Positions 9,816 to 18,823 are shown, counted from the stretch's first letter. The stretch: 64,000 nt of DNA from Neorhodopirellula lusitana (GCF_900182915.1 NZ_FXUG01000001.1:372001-436000), one strand, 5' to 3'. Notes: generated by a model not told the origin, from the sequence alone. Numbers and translations are program-made.

Positions 9816-11222
9816 ATGTGCATGCGCCCAAGCCGATTGTTAGGGGGGATGTGGACAAGCATGTTGATTGTGCTGGGGACCCTGATCTTCGTTGCCGGAA
9901 GTGTGTCCGCTCAGATACCCAGGGATCCATTCGGAAACAGAAACGCATCGTTTCACAGCGGCGCGTTGGCACCTGTTCCAACCTCGGCTGATCAGCCGAC
10001 CGTGGGAGGAGCTAGCGCCGTCTCGACTCGCTTTGTTTTGTTGCGGAACGACCATGTGTTGTCGGGGCACGTGATCACACGAGGCTCGCTGGTGACGGTG
10101 CGAAAAGATCGTGACGCTGAAATCACGGTTCGTGCAGACCAAGTGGTCGCGGTTCGCGATGATCTATCGTCGCTGTTTGTGGCCCGGCAAGCCTTCAAAC
10201 GGCGCGGCAGCAGGTTTCGGCTCAATGAATTGTTGGACGATGCGGGGTGGTGTGTGGATCAAGGCATGCCTGGAAAGGCCACCGAGCTATTGATGGCGAT
10301 CTATCAAGTTGTGCCCAATCATCCGATCGCGATTCAGCTAGAAAGTCGTTTGCGGCGAAAGATGAGCGGTGGTGACGGATCGGTTGAAACGACAAGCGAG
10401 ACGCCCGTTAGCCACGCCAGCTTTCAAGCTGAACAACCGACCTCCCAAGAGGGCTTGTCCCCCAGTCTTTCGTTGGCGGAAACGCGACAATCGACTCGTG
10501 AACTGCACGCATTCGCATCCCGGATCCAAGCGATTCTGCTGTCACGGTGCGGCCATTGCCATCGTGAGTCGACTGATCGTCAGTGGACACTCGTGCTGCC
10601 GCAGACCGGCAACCGGGTTCCGCGACGGGGAACGATCGCAAACTTCGAGCGAACATTGGCATATTGTGAGCCTGGCGATCCGGACGCGAGCGAGCTTTTG
10701 CGGTTCGCCGCGATGGACCATGGTCGCGAGTCGGGTGGGCAAGGAAACGCTTCGGTCGGCAAACACCAGCCACCGATCGCCGACCACGAACAGCACTTGT
10801 TCCGCACGTTGCGAGACTGGGTGAGTTACTTGCCTGCGTCTTCGGTTGAACCCATGTCGGTGGACGGCGAGGAGCCATTCACGGTTGGGGTGGACAATGT
10901 TTCAGAACCCGCATTTTCAGAATCCCACATTTCAGCACCCGAATCAGGCATGGACAATGCCCAAGTGGGTGCGATGGTGACCGAGGGAATGGATCGCGGG
11001 AAGTTGATCGCGGCAGCGCCGGCTGACGTTCAGGCGGCACTGGCACCGCCACCTGTGCCGGTGGGATCCCCCGCCACGTCTCCCATCGCTTCTTCGACCG
11101 AGCCCGTCGCAAAACGAGCATCGCCGTCTAATTTGCCGCAGCGATTGCCAGTCGTGGAGAATCCTAACGACGTGCGATATTTCAACCGTCAAACGGAACT
11201 TCAGCGTCAGCTTGGGCTCTGA
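9816..11222 (+). CDS. Secreted protein with a single CxxCH haem motif
   Basis: The frame begins earlier (GTG at 9693), but the ATG at 9816 precedes a good signal peptide (MCMRPSRLL, hydrophobic LIVLGTLIFVAGS, cleavage near VSAQ), giving about 468 residues; the exact start is uncertain. Residues ~60-140 look like a small beta domain followed by a helical region. Near residue 245 is a lone haem-c motif, RCGHCHRES, in a context resembling planctomycete cytochrome-like domains (a helix ending ILLSRCGHCH, later EPGDPDASELL). The C-terminal third is low complexity and contains a 15-bp repeat around 10902-10946 (TTTCAGAACCCGCAT and variants). It may be an envelope electron-transfer or haem-binding protein. 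It precedes ppc by 164 bp on the same strand. Confidence 0.72.
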   Translation: MCMRPSRLLGGMWTSMLIVLGTLIFVAGSVSAQIPRDPFGNRNASFHSGALAPVPTSADQPTVGGASAVSTRFVLLRNDHVLSGHVITRGSLVTVRKDRDAEITVRADQVVAVRDDLSSLFVARQAFKRRGSRFRLNELLDDAGWCVDQGMPGKATELLMAIYQVVPNHPIAIQLESRLRRKMSGGDGSVETTSETPVSHASFQAEQPTSQEGLSPSLSLAETRQSTRELHAFASRIQAILLSRCGHCHRESTDRQWTLVLPQTGNRVPRRGTIANFERTLAYCEPGDPDASELLRFAAMDHGRESGGQGNASVGKHQPPIADHEQHLFRTLRDWVSYLPASSVEPMSVDGEEPFTVGVDNVSEPAFSESHISAPESGMDNAQVGAMVTEGMDRGKLIAAAPADVQAALAPPPVPVGSPATSPIASSTEPVAKRASPSNLPQRLPVVENPNDVRYFNRQTELQRQLGL

Positions 11223-11386
11223 TCAGGGTTTTTCCGGAAAGCCGCTTCCAGTTGGAAGTACTGTGTTTTTTGGAAATCGCCGCTGTCGCCAATTGACTCT
11301 GTCACGTCGCGTCCGCATTCTACTTCTTGTGTGCCTAGCTACTTGTCTAGCTGGGCGAGCCGAATTCAACCATCTAGCTAATCTCC

Positions 11387-14218
11387 ATGGTCCATTCCAG
11401 TATTTTGACACTCGACGTCCAGCAGCTCGACCGGGACTGGGAATGGTTGCTTGAAGCCTTTGCGACAGTACTGCGTCATGGCGGCGACGGCGAACTGGCC
11501 GACCTGTTGCCTCGTCATGGAGAAGCTCTGGCAGATCGGCCGACGCCGGGCGACAGCGTCCAGCTGACTCAGGCATATTCGATTGCCTTTCAGCTGTTGA
11601 GCATGGCGGAACAAAGTTCGGCTGCTCGTTTTCGCGATCACATTGAAAGTGAATCGCACATGGACCAACTTCCGGCATTGTGGGCTGACAGCTTGCGGCA
11701 CCTCATCGCCGAAGGCTGGACGGCGACCCAGATCGCCGAGCAATTGTCGTCCGTGCGGGTTGAGTTAGTGTTGACCGCGCACCCGACGGAGGCCAAACGG
11801 GCGACCGTGTTGGCTCATCATCGGCGTCTGTTTGATCGCTTTCAGTTGCGGCACCAGGAAGATCTTCCGCCGTGGAAGCGAAACGAGAACGACAACGCGA
11901 TCGAATCGATTTTGAACGTGTTGTGGCGGACTGGCGAGATCTATCTAGATAAGCCCGACTTGCAATCCGAACGCCGCAATCTGATGGATTATCTGAAGCA
12001 CGTGTTCCCTCGTGCAATGCGGCCGCTGGACCTGCGTCTGCGTCAGGCCTGGAGTGAGGTGGGGTTGGACCCTGCCGCAATCGATGATCCGCTGTCATTG
12101 CCCCGATTGACGTTTGGGACATGGGTCGGTGGGGATCGCGATGGCCACCCCTTGGTGACGCCGGACGTGACCGCTGAAACCTTGATGCAGCTTCGCAGCG
12201 GTGCGATCGAACTGTTGCGTGCTGAATTGGTTCAGCTCGCACGTCTGATCAGTTTGTCGGCTTATTGGTTGCCCCCGTCGAATCGCTTTTTGTCACAGAT
12301 CGCGACGTTGGCCGAGTCGATGGGCGAGACCGGGCAAACCGCCGTGTCGCGAAACCCCAATGAGCCTTGGCGACAGTTTCTGAATCTGATGATCGCTAGG
12401 TTGCCAAGCGATTCGTCTGCCCATGCCAATCACGGTCTTTCCGAGAATCCGGACGCGGCATGGCAATACCATCATGCCAACGAATTGCTTGCCGACTTAC
12501 GTATCTTGCACGATAGCTTGGTCGCTGTGGATATGAGTGACATTGCCGACCACTCGGTCGCTCCCGTGATGCGGATCGCTCAAACGTTCGGGTTCCATTT
12601 GGCTGTCTTGGACATCCGGCAAAATAGCGGTAAGCACGACGCCGCCATCGAGCAGCTTTTGCAAGCGGCGGGTTTTGCGGATACTCAGTTTGCGAACTGG
12701 GACGAAGCGAAGCGGGTTGAATTCCTGAAAAAGGAATTGATGAGTTCGCGACCCATGGTGCACCCTGACTTCACAGCGGGACCGGATTCACATGCTGTGT
12801 TGGGTGCGTTGCGGGTGGTGAAACAGCATTCCGATTTGTACGGCATCGATGGACTCGGCGCGTTGATTGTCAGCATGACACGCAACACGTCGGATTTGTT
12901 GGCCGTGTATTTCTTGGCTAGGGAAGTCGGCTTGTTGCAGCCAACGGCTGAAGGCCCCATGTGCCCGTTGCCCGTTGTGCCACTTTTCGAAACGATTGAT
13001 GACCTCGAAAAGTCGCCCGAGATTTACGATGGCTTTTTGGATCACCCCATTACCCGACGCAGCATGGCAGCCATAGCTGGCCGGCGAGCGGAGTTCCGTG
13101 ACCTCGTTTCGGGCGATTCGAGTTCGGCACCCGTAGCCGATTCCGCAACCAAGGTGGGGCAGGTCATGATTGGCTACAGCGATAGCAACAAGGATGGCGG
13201 GATTCTTGCGAGTTTGGTCGGGTTGCGGCACGCCCAGCGGCGCTTGACTCAAACAGGCCTTCGGCACGGTGTGCGGGTCAGGTTCTTTCACGGTCGAGGC
13301 GGCACGATCAGCCGTGGTGCAGGGCCAACGCACCGGTTCATCAAAAGCTTGCCCGACACCACGATCGCGGGTGACATTCGGTTGACGGAACAGGGCGAGA
13401 CGATTGCCCAAAAGTACGCTCATGAGCCCACAGCCATCTACAACCTGGAGCTCTTCCTGGCCGGAACGACTCGGAAAACGCTGAGTGATTCTCGGTCCGA
13501 GGCCGGGCCTCATTCGCTTGAACCGACACTCGTAGAACTTGCCGAGTGGGCGCGATCGGCCTACCACGAATTGTTGCATACCGATGGCTTCGTCGATTTC
13601 TTTCGTTCGGCAACGCCGATTGATGCGATTGAGCAGAGCCGGATTGGGTCGCGTCCCGCCCGTCGTACTGGGCAGCACACGTTGAGTGACTTGCGAGCGA
13701 TTCCCTGGGTGTTCAGTTGGGGCCAAGCTCGTTGTTACCTGTCCGGCTGGTACGGCGTCGGCACCGCTCTGGCCAAGCTGAAGGCCGATCAGCCTCAGGT
13801 CTTCCAAAGCGTGATCGCGGAACTTCGGAATTGGGCGCCGCTGCATTACTTGATTAGCAACGTTGCGACCAGCGTTTCAGCGGTCGATATCGACGTGATG
13901 AAGCAGTATGCGGAGCTGGTCGAGGACGAAAAACTACGGAAGCGTTTCGTGGATTCGATCGAGACGGAATGGCGCCTGGCCACCAAGATGGTGGAAGAGG
14001 TTTACGGTGGAGAGCTGGAAACACAGCGACCCAACGTGCAACGCATGATTCAACTGCGAAGCGAAGGCTTGCGTTTGCTGCACCGCCAACAGATCTCGCT
14101 GCTTCGTCGTTGGCGAAGCTATCGCAAGATGGGCGAACAGCAACAAGCCGATCAGCTCTTGCCGGGCTTGCTGCTAAGCGTCAATGCGATCGCGTCAGGA
14201 TTGGGAACCACGGGTTAA
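11387..14218 (+). CDS. ppc: Phosphoenolpyruvate carboxylase
   Basis: This 943-residue protein is close to the usual ~900 of the family. PEPC carboxylates phosphoenolpyruvate with bicarbonate to make oxaloacetate, refilling the TCA cycle. Landmark motifs are all present: VLTAHPTEAKR with the catalytic His132, GGDRDGHPLVT, GYSDSNKDGG, the second catalytic His in FHGRGGTISRG, and LRAIPWVFSWGQ near the C-terminus, which ends in the typical GLGTTG. The ATG at 11387 fits the family's N-terminus. It is transcribed alone, 164 bp after the CxxCH protein and convergent with the DUF937-like gene. Confidence 0.97.
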   Translation: MVHSSILTLDVQQLDRDWEWLLEAFATVLRHGGDGELADLLPRHGEALADRPTPGDSVQLTQAYSIAFQLLSMAEQSSAARFRDHIESESHMDQLPALWADSLRHLIAEGWTATQIAEQLSSVRVELVLTAHPTEAKRATVLAHHRRLFDRFQLRHQEDLPPWKRNENDNAIESILNVLWRTGEIYLDKPDLQSERRNLMDYLKHVFPRAMRPLDLRLRQAWSEVGLDPAAIDDPLSLPRLTFGTWVGGDRDGHPLVTPDVTAETLMQLRSGAIELLRAELVQLARLISLSAYWLPPSNRFLSQIATLAESMGETGQTAVSRNPNEPWRQFLNLMIARLPSDSSAHANHGLSENPDAAWQYHHANELLADLRILHDSLVAVDMSDIADHSVAPVMRIAQTFGFHLAVLDIRQNSGKHDAAIEQLLQAAGFADTQFANWDEAKRVEFLKKELMSSRPMVHPDFTAGPDSHAVLGALRVVKQHSDLYGIDGLGALIVSMTRNTSDLLAVYFLAREVGLLQPTAEGPMCPLPVVPLFETIDDLEKSPEIYDGFLDHPITRRSMAAIAGRRAEFRDLVSGDSSSAPVADSATKVGQVMIGYSDSNKDGGILASLVGLRHAQRRLTQTGLRHGVRVRFFHGRGGTISRGAGPTHRFIKSLPDTTIAGDIRLTEQGETIAQKYAHEPTAIYNLELFLAGTTRKTLSDSRSEAGPHSLEPTLVELAEWARSAYHELLHTDGFVDFFRSATPIDAIEQSRIGSRPARRTGQHTLSDLRAIPWVFSWGQARCYLSGWYGVGTALAKLKADQPQVFQSVIAELRNWAPLHYLISNVATSVSAVDIDVMKQYAELVEDEKLRKRFVDSIETEWRLATKMVEEVYGGELETQRPNVQRMIQLRSEGLRLLHRQQISLLRRWRSYRKMGEQQQADQLLPGLLLSVNAIASGLGTTG

Positions 14219-14346
14219 GGGTCCAATATAAAGGGGCCAACAAAAAAGCGGATTGGTTGCCCAGTCGCTTTGGCAGCGGAACCCGTTCGTCGCAGGCCGG
14301 AGTCGAGGCTCCAGCCTGCATGGGGAACCGTTTTGCTGATTGGGTT

Positions 14347-15438
14347 TTAGGCCGTCAGCATGCCGACTTTTTCGAGCATGTTGTCGACGATCGGTTTCAG
14401 GATCGGGCCAACGCCGGGGATGGCCATGACCTTGTCGAGCATGTCCTTGATCGGCGTGATCATTTCGCTAACTCGACCGCTGAGTTGCTCACGTACGCCT
14501 TCGGGCAGTTTGTCCAACAGCGAGGTCACGCCACCGAGTTGTTCGTTCAGTGATTTCAGTTCGGGAACGGCTTCTTCAGCAGATGCCTCGTCGGTGATAC
14601 CGGACAGGGTATCGGTATAGCCGGCGAAGGTGTCTTGCAGTTTGCCGGTCAAGCTTGCCGCGTCCATGGCTGGCAGTTCGACATCGCCCGTTAGGCCCGA
14701 CGCGGCTTCGGTCGCACTGTTTTTCAGGTCGTCCAAGTTCGCTCCGCCACCGCCCAGGAAGCGATAGGCCAAAAATCCTAGTGCGGCCAAAATGACCAGC
14801 GGGATCAGGATTTTGCCCAGTCCGCTGGATGCACCAGCGACCTGTGGTTGGGACGATGGTGTTGCTGCGGCGACATCCATGGGGGTGTCTTCGAAACCGA
14901 GGTCGGTCAAACCGAGTGCTCCGGCCATCCCGCCGGGCATTGCCTTGGCAACTTCATCCTTTTGGCTCATCAACAGGTTTGCCATCCCGCTGCTGTCTAG
15001 GCCGAGGGACTTCTTTTGCTTGCCCAGGAAGCCCATCACGATCGGAACTAGCATTCCCATCAGTGACGAGCAGGTTCCGGCGTTCATCCCGGTCGCTTTG
15101 CTGACGATCGAGCCGATCATGTCTGCTTTGTCGCCAAACAGACTGCCAGCCAATCCCCCACCCATTTCGGAGATCTTGCTGGTGTCGCCGCCGGAGAACA
15201 TGTCGCCGATGTTGTCGAACATGCCGCCGCCGAAGTCCTCGGACTCCAGCGTTTTGTCCAATTCAGCAGCTCCTTCGGGCGTGGAGGCCTGTTTCATTAG
15301 CCCGCCGAGGATTGTGGGAAGCAGTGCGGCAATGCCGCCTTGCAGCATTTTGGGGTCGACGCCGATTGCCTTGGCGATTTGGCCAGCGACCATTCCGCCT
15401 AACTGACCCTTGAGAATTTCCATCATGTTCATAGACAT
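14347..15438 (-). CDS. DUF937-like protein with C-terminal membrane anchor
   Basis: About 363 residues from the ATG at 15438 (a GTG at 15489 is also in frame). The N-terminal ~170 residues are Gly/Met/Leu-rich with the pattern of DUF937/YidB proteins: MMEILKGQLGGMVAGQIAKA, LLPTILGGLMKQAS, and a second half-repeat with LLPTI-like spacing (SSLMGMLVPIVMGFLGKQKK). A membrane span follows at ~225-245 (LVILAALGFLAYRFLG), then a helical C-terminal domain of unknown role. The family's biochemical function is not established. It lies between two convergent/divergent neighbours, sharing the 15439-15659 gap with the start of the fatty-acid-type operon. Confidence 0.75.
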   Translation of the reverse strand: MSMNMMEILKGQLGGMVAGQIAKAIGVDPKMLQGGIAALLPTILGGLMKQASTPEGAAELDKTLESEDFGGGMFDNIGDMFSGGDTSKISEMGGGLAGSLFGDKADMIGSIVSKATGMNAGTCSSLMGMLVPIVMGFLGKQKKSLGLDSSGMANLLMSQKDEVAKAMPGGMAGALGLTDLGFEDTPMDVAAATPSSQPQVAGASSGLGKILIPLVILAALGFLAYRFLGGGGANLDDLKNSATEAASGLTGDVELPAMDAASLTGKLQDTFAGYTDTLSGITDEASAEEAVPELKSLNEQLGGVTSLLDKLPEGVREQLSGRVSEMITPIKDMLDKVMAIPGVGPILKPIVDNMLEKVGMLTA

Positions 15439-15659
15439 CGCGACAACCCGGTAAGAAGAGATTTGAGAACCAGAAAAGAGCTCTTTCACAGTGGTTTATG
15501 TCGAATAACACCACGAAAGAGTGGTGACGAGTGTTCAGTATCCCAAGGGTGCCGTACAGGGGGGCGATCTTCGGCATCGAAAACAAATTTTGACAAGCGG
15601 TCCTTTCTAGGGCGATTCTCCGGTTGAGGGGTTTTAGGCGGGCAACTAAGATTCGCCTC

Positions 15660-16184
15660 ATGAAATACCGCCAACTCGATCGCATTACCCTTCTCGAGCC
15701 AGGCCAAAAGCTCGTCGGTGAGCGAACTTTGGCCGCTGAAGAGGAATATTTGCGCGACCACTTTCCTCGTTTTCCCGTCATGCCCGGTGTGATGATGCTG
15801 GAGGCCCTGCATCAAGCGGCAGCCTGGCTGATCCGCACGTCGACTGGATTTGATGACGCTTTGGTGCTTTTACGGGAAGTTCGCAACGTAAAATTCGGCG
15901 ATTTTCTTTCGCCTGGTGAAACGTTATCCGTTGAAGCGGAAGTTTTTAAAACCGACGGCCCGATGACAACCATCAAGGCAGTCGCTCGCAAGGGCGACCG
16001 CGTGACCGTTGCCGCCAGGTTGATTTTAGAAAGCTGCTCTAGTGGCGATCCCGAATATCTTGATACCGACGCCGACCTAAAACGACTTTCTCGCGAACAG
16101 TTTTTCGAGCTGTTCGGTGATTGCCCAGCGGTAGCGAAATTGCGTCTGCCCGGTGATAACGAGTCGCCGACGACGACCCCATAA
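15660..16184 (+). CDS. FabZ-like 3-hydroxyacyl-ACP dehydratase (hotdog fold)
   Basis: 174 residues from the ATG at 15660; an upstream in-frame TTG (15624) would add 12 implausible basic residues. The active-site signature DHFPRFPVMPGVMMLEAL carries catalytic His34 and Glu48, as in FabZ, which dehydrates 3-hydroxyacyl-ACP to trans-2-enoyl-ACP in fatty acid elongation. The C-terminus is ~25 residues longer than standard FabZ. It is the first gene of a four- or five-gene run with an acyl carrier protein, a second hotdog protein and a ketosynthase, with gaps of only 40, 3, 6 and 10 nt, so it works on acyl chains held on that carrier. Whether it belongs to primary fatty acid synthesis or a special lipid pathway cannot be decided here. 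Confidence 0.88.
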   Translation: MKYRQLDRITLLEPGQKLVGERTLAAEEEYLRDHFPRFPVMPGVMMLEALHQAAAWLIRTSTGFDDALVLLREVRNVKFGDFLSPGETLSVEAEVFKTDGPMTTIKAVARKGDRVTVAARLILESCSSGDPEYLDTDADLKRLSREQFFELFGDCPAVAKLRLPGDNESPTTTP

Positions 16185-16224
16185 TTTACTTTTGTCAGTT
16201 CAAACACACTCTTAGGAACGAAAA

Positions 16225-16614
16225 ATGTCGATGTCCGACGAAGATATCTTTGACAAGGTCCAAGCCGCTCTGGTTGATGCATTGGGCGTTGACGAAGACG
16301 AAGCCACTCGCGACGCCACTTTGGTCGGTGACCTGGGTGCTGAGTCGATCGACTTCTTGGACATCGTTTTCAAGCTCGAAAAGACTTTCGATATCCAAAT
16401 TCCTCGCGAAGAACTTTCGCCAGAAGACATTTTGACCAACAGCCAATACGTTCAAGACGGTGTTGTCACCGCGGACGGTATGGCAACTTTGAAGACCCGC
16501 ATGCCTTGGGCTGACCTTTCGAAGTTCGAAGAAAACCCTCGCGTCCAAGACTTCGGCAACCTGCTGACCGTCGGCGATTTGTGCAGCTACGTTGGTAGCA
16601 AGGTCAACGCTTAA
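16225..16614 (+). CDS. Acyl carrier protein with an extended insert
   Basis: 129 residues, noticeably longer than the ~80 of ordinary ACP. The phosphopantetheine site is LGAESIDFLDIVFKLE with Ser41 as attachment residue, followed by FDIQIP as expected for helix II-III. About 45 extra residues (~60-105) then precede the last helix, LLTVGDLCSYVGSKV, which matches the end of normal ACPs. An AGGA lies ~8 nt before the ATG at 16225. The carrier holds growing acyl chains as thioesters for the neighbouring dehydratase and ketosynthase. Strong preference for AAG/GAA/GAC codons and many C-ending codons suggests high expression. Confidence 0.93.
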   Translation: MSMSDEDIFDKVQAALVDALGVDEDEATRDATLVGDLGAESIDFLDIVFKLEKTFDIQIPREELSPEDILTNSQYVQDGVVTADGMATLKTRMPWADLSKFEENPRVQDFGNLLTVGDLCSYVGSKVNA

Positions 16615-16617
16615 GCG

Positions 16618-17124
16618 ATGCGTTGGTTCTGGGTCGATCGATTTACCGAATTTGTCAGTGGCTCTCATGCTGTTGGCATCAAGAACGTGGCTCTCGATGA
16701 AGAGGTGCTCGACGGATATTGCATGGGCTACCCTATGCTTCCGCCTACCCTGATCATTGAGGGACTCGCCCAAGTTGGCGGAATCCTCGTCCACGAACAC
16801 TTTCAGTTCACCAAGCGAGTCGTCCTAGCTAAGGTCGCTAGCGTGAAATATCACGCGCCGGCTAAACCAGGGGACTCGCTGACCTATCATGTCACCATGG
16901 GCCGAACTCAAGATCTCGGGGCAACCGTTACCGGGACGAGTCATTGCAACGGAGTGTTGCAGGCCGAAGCAGATTTGATGTTTGCATTTTTAGAGGAAGG
17001 TCATCTTGTCGACGGTCCTCTGTTTAATCCCGGCGACCTGCGCGCGATGTTGCGACTGATGAATTTCTTTCATGTTGCGAAAACCGCTGACGGGCAACCG
17101 GTTCCTTTTTACCACAATCTTTGA
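16618..17124 (+). CDS. Second hotdog protein, FabA/FabZ-like, catalytic His replaced
   Basis: 168 residues, starting 3 nt after the ACP stop. It aligns without gaps to the dehydratase two genes upstream around the active site: GYCMGYPMLPPTLIIEGLAQ here against DHFPRFPVMPGVMMLEALHQ there. The acidic residue is kept (Glu48), but the catalytic His is Tyr34 and the Pro-Gly turn is Pro-Pro. Possible roles are a non-catalytic partner that forms a heterodimer with the FabZ-like protein, as in paired HadB/HadC-type dehydratases, or a different thioester activity. It ends 6 nt before the ketosynthase start, so it is surely part of the same transcript. Confidence 0.85.
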   Translation: MRWFWVDRFTEFVSGSHAVGIKNVALDEEVLDGYCMGYPMLPPTLIIEGLAQVGGILVHEHFQFTKRVVLAKVASVKYHAPAKPGDSLTYHVTMGRTQDLGATVTGTSHCNGVLQAEADLMFAFLEEGHLVDGPLFNPGDLRAMLRLMNFFHVAKTADGQPVPFYHNL

Positions 17125-17130
17125 GCGTCC

Positions 17131-18420
17131 ATGTCGTCGCGTCGCCGAGTCGTTGTTACCGGAATCGGAATGATCAACCCCATGGGTTGGGATGTTGCGA
17201 CCGTCTGGTCTGGCCTGCAAGAAGGTGGCAGCGGTGTGGCTCCGACCACCCTGTTTGATGCCAGCGGGTTCCCCACCAAAATTTCAGCTGAAATCAAGGG
17301 TTGGGATGTCACCAAAGCGGTCGACGACGGTGACCAACATACCGCTCGCGGTCGTCACACCCAGTTCGCCATTGCGGCTTCAACGCAAGCGATGAATGAC
17401 AGCGGTGTGCTTGACTCGATCAGCGATCCGACCCGGATGGGCGTGTACCTGGGGAGTGGTGAAGGCAACCAGGACTTTGGCACCTTCAGTAAGATGATGG
17501 TCGCGGCCCTGCAATCGGGCGAGTACGACGCTAAGCGATTCATTGCCACCGGTTTGGATTTGCTCAATCCCGCCAAAGAACTTGAACAAGAGCCCAACAT
17601 GCCAGCGGCTCACCTGGCCGCTCGATTCAATGCTCAAGGACCGAACTTCAATTGCTTGACCGCGTGTGCGGCCAGCAGCCAAGCGGTCGGAGAAGCTACC
17701 GAGATCATTCGCCGTGGCGAAGCCGACGTGATGTTGGCCGGCGGCACACACAGCATGATTCACCCGTTTGGCGTGACCGGCTTTAACTTGTTGACGGCGT
17801 TGTCCGAAAGCAATGATGAACCCACCAAGGCCAGTCGTCCGTTCGACGCCGGCCGGAATGGGTTCGTGCTGGGTGAAGGCTCCGCGATGGTGGTGCTGGA
17901 AGAACTCGAAGCCGCTCAGGCTCGTGGTGCGACCATTTATGGTGAGGTGGCAGGCTATGGAACGACGGCCGACGCGTACCGAATCACCGATATTCCGCCG
18001 GACGGGCATGGCGGTATCGCTGCGATGCGAATGGCGATCGCTGACGCGGGTTTGAATCCGACCGACATCGGTTACGTCAACGCACACGGCACCAGCACGA
18101 AGGTCAACGACCGAGTGGAAACGAAGGCCTGTCGTGAGGTCTTTGGCGAAAATGCAATGAGCGTGCCGGTTAGCAGCACCAAGAGCATGATGGGGCACCT
18201 GATCGCTGCGGCGGGTGTGACCGAAATGATCGTGTGCTTGATGGCGTTACGTGACGGTGTGTTGCCACCAACGATTAACTACGAAACGCAAGATCCTGAT
18301 TGCGACTTGGACTACGTTGCCAACGAAGCTCGTCCATCCAAGATTTCGCACGCACTGAATAACAGCTTTGGTTTTGGCGGCCAGAACGTCACGCTGTGCC
18401 TGAGCCGATTCAGCGGCTGA
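17131..18420 (+). CDS. Beta-ketoacyl-ACP synthase II (FabF-type)
   Basis: 429 residues with the complete condensing-enzyme triad: Cys179 (LTACAASS), His319 (NAHGTSTKVND) and His356 (SMMGHLIAAAG), plus the GEGSAMVVLEE region and C-terminal NNSFGFGGQN. It condenses malonyl-ACP with acyl-ACP to extend the chain by two carbons. An insertion relative to E. coli FabF around residues 60-75 and 125-165 is modest. It sits in an operon with an unusual ACP and two hotdog proteins, so it may serve a dedicated lipid rather than bulk fatty acid synthesis. It could be called fabF, but the pathway is not certain. Confidence 0.93.
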   Translation: MSSRRRVVVTGIGMINPMGWDVATVWSGLQEGGSGVAPTTLFDASGFPTKISAEIKGWDVTKAVDDGDQHTARGRHTQFAIAASTQAMNDSGVLDSISDPTRMGVYLGSGEGNQDFGTFSKMMVAALQSGEYDAKRFIATGLDLLNPAKELEQEPNMPAAHLAARFNAQGPNFNCLTACAASSQAVGEATEIIRRGEADVMLAGGTHSMIHPFGVTGFNLLTALSESNDEPTKASRPFDAGRNGFVLGEGSAMVVLEELEAAQARGATIYGEVAGYGTTADAYRITDIPPDGHGGIAAMRMAIADAGLNPTDIGYVNAHGTSTKVNDRVETKACREVFGENAMSVPVSSTKSMMGHLIAAAGVTEMIVCLMALRDGVLPPTINYETQDPDCDLDYVANEARPSKISHALNNSFGFGGQNVTLCLSRFSG

Positions 18421-18430
18421 GCTTCGTATC

Positions 18431-18676
18431 GTGTCATCAACGCCGATCTTGTCGCCGGGACAACGCGTGGGCGCGATTCTGATTGCGATCAGCGTTGTGG
18501 TGTTCCTGATCGCGTTGACGCTTTTTTGCGTCTCGCTCGGCCTTGATTTCGAAAACGAAGGCTGGGGGAACGCAGGGAACAACTGGGATGTCACCCAGTT
18601 TACGATCGCCACGGCGGGATTCACCGTCTCAATTGTGTTGTTCTTTGTCGGCGTTCAGAAGATTTCGAAACGCTAG
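18431..18676 (+). CDS. Small two-span membrane protein
   Basis: 81 residues from a GTG at 18431, 10 nt after the ketosynthase stop. Two hydrophobic segments are clear: VGAILIAISVVVFLIALTLF near the N-terminus and FTVSIVLFFVGVQKI at the end, joined by a short polar loop rich in Asn and Gly. No family is recognised. The tight spacing suggests co-transcription with the acyl-chain genes, but nothing in the sequence gives a function. Confidence 0.6.
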   Translation: MSSTPILSPGQRVGAILIAISVVVFLIALTLFCVSLGLDFENEGWGNAGNNWDVTQFTIATAGFTVSIVLFFVGVQKISKR

Positions 18677-18705
18677 AGTCGATTCGAGTGAGTCTTCGTT
18701 GGCAG

Positions 18706-18780
18706 GCGGATTCCTGCCGAGGAGATTCCTTCAAATGTGATTCCTGCTTGCCCAATTCCTGCCTGGCCGATTCATGCGTG
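18706..18780. repeat. Five-unit 15-bp tandem repeat
   Basis: Five consecutive 15-bp units share GATTCCTGC-like cores: GCGGATTCCTGCCGA, GGAGATTCCTTCAAA, TGTGATTCCTGCTTG, CCCAATTCCTGCCTG and GCCGATTCATGCGTG. Read in the plus frame they spell pentapeptide-like units (ADSCR, GDSFK, CDSCL, PNSCL, ADSCV), but the surrounding frame is only 74 codons and overlaps the next gene, so I regard the array as most likely non-coding. Confidence 0.65.
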
Positions 18781-18823
18781 CCGACAGGAATCGGTTTGGG
18801 AGTTTTGCACCGCAGGGACTCGA

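Noticed and set aside
12788..13846. 352-codon minus-strand frame inside ppc
   Set aside because: It is the mirror of the PEP carboxylase gene, whose motifs are unambiguous.
17380..18198. 272-codon minus-strand frame inside the ketosynthase gene
   Set aside because: Overlaps a gene with a complete catalytic triad; composition is His/Arg-rich, typical of a shadow frame.
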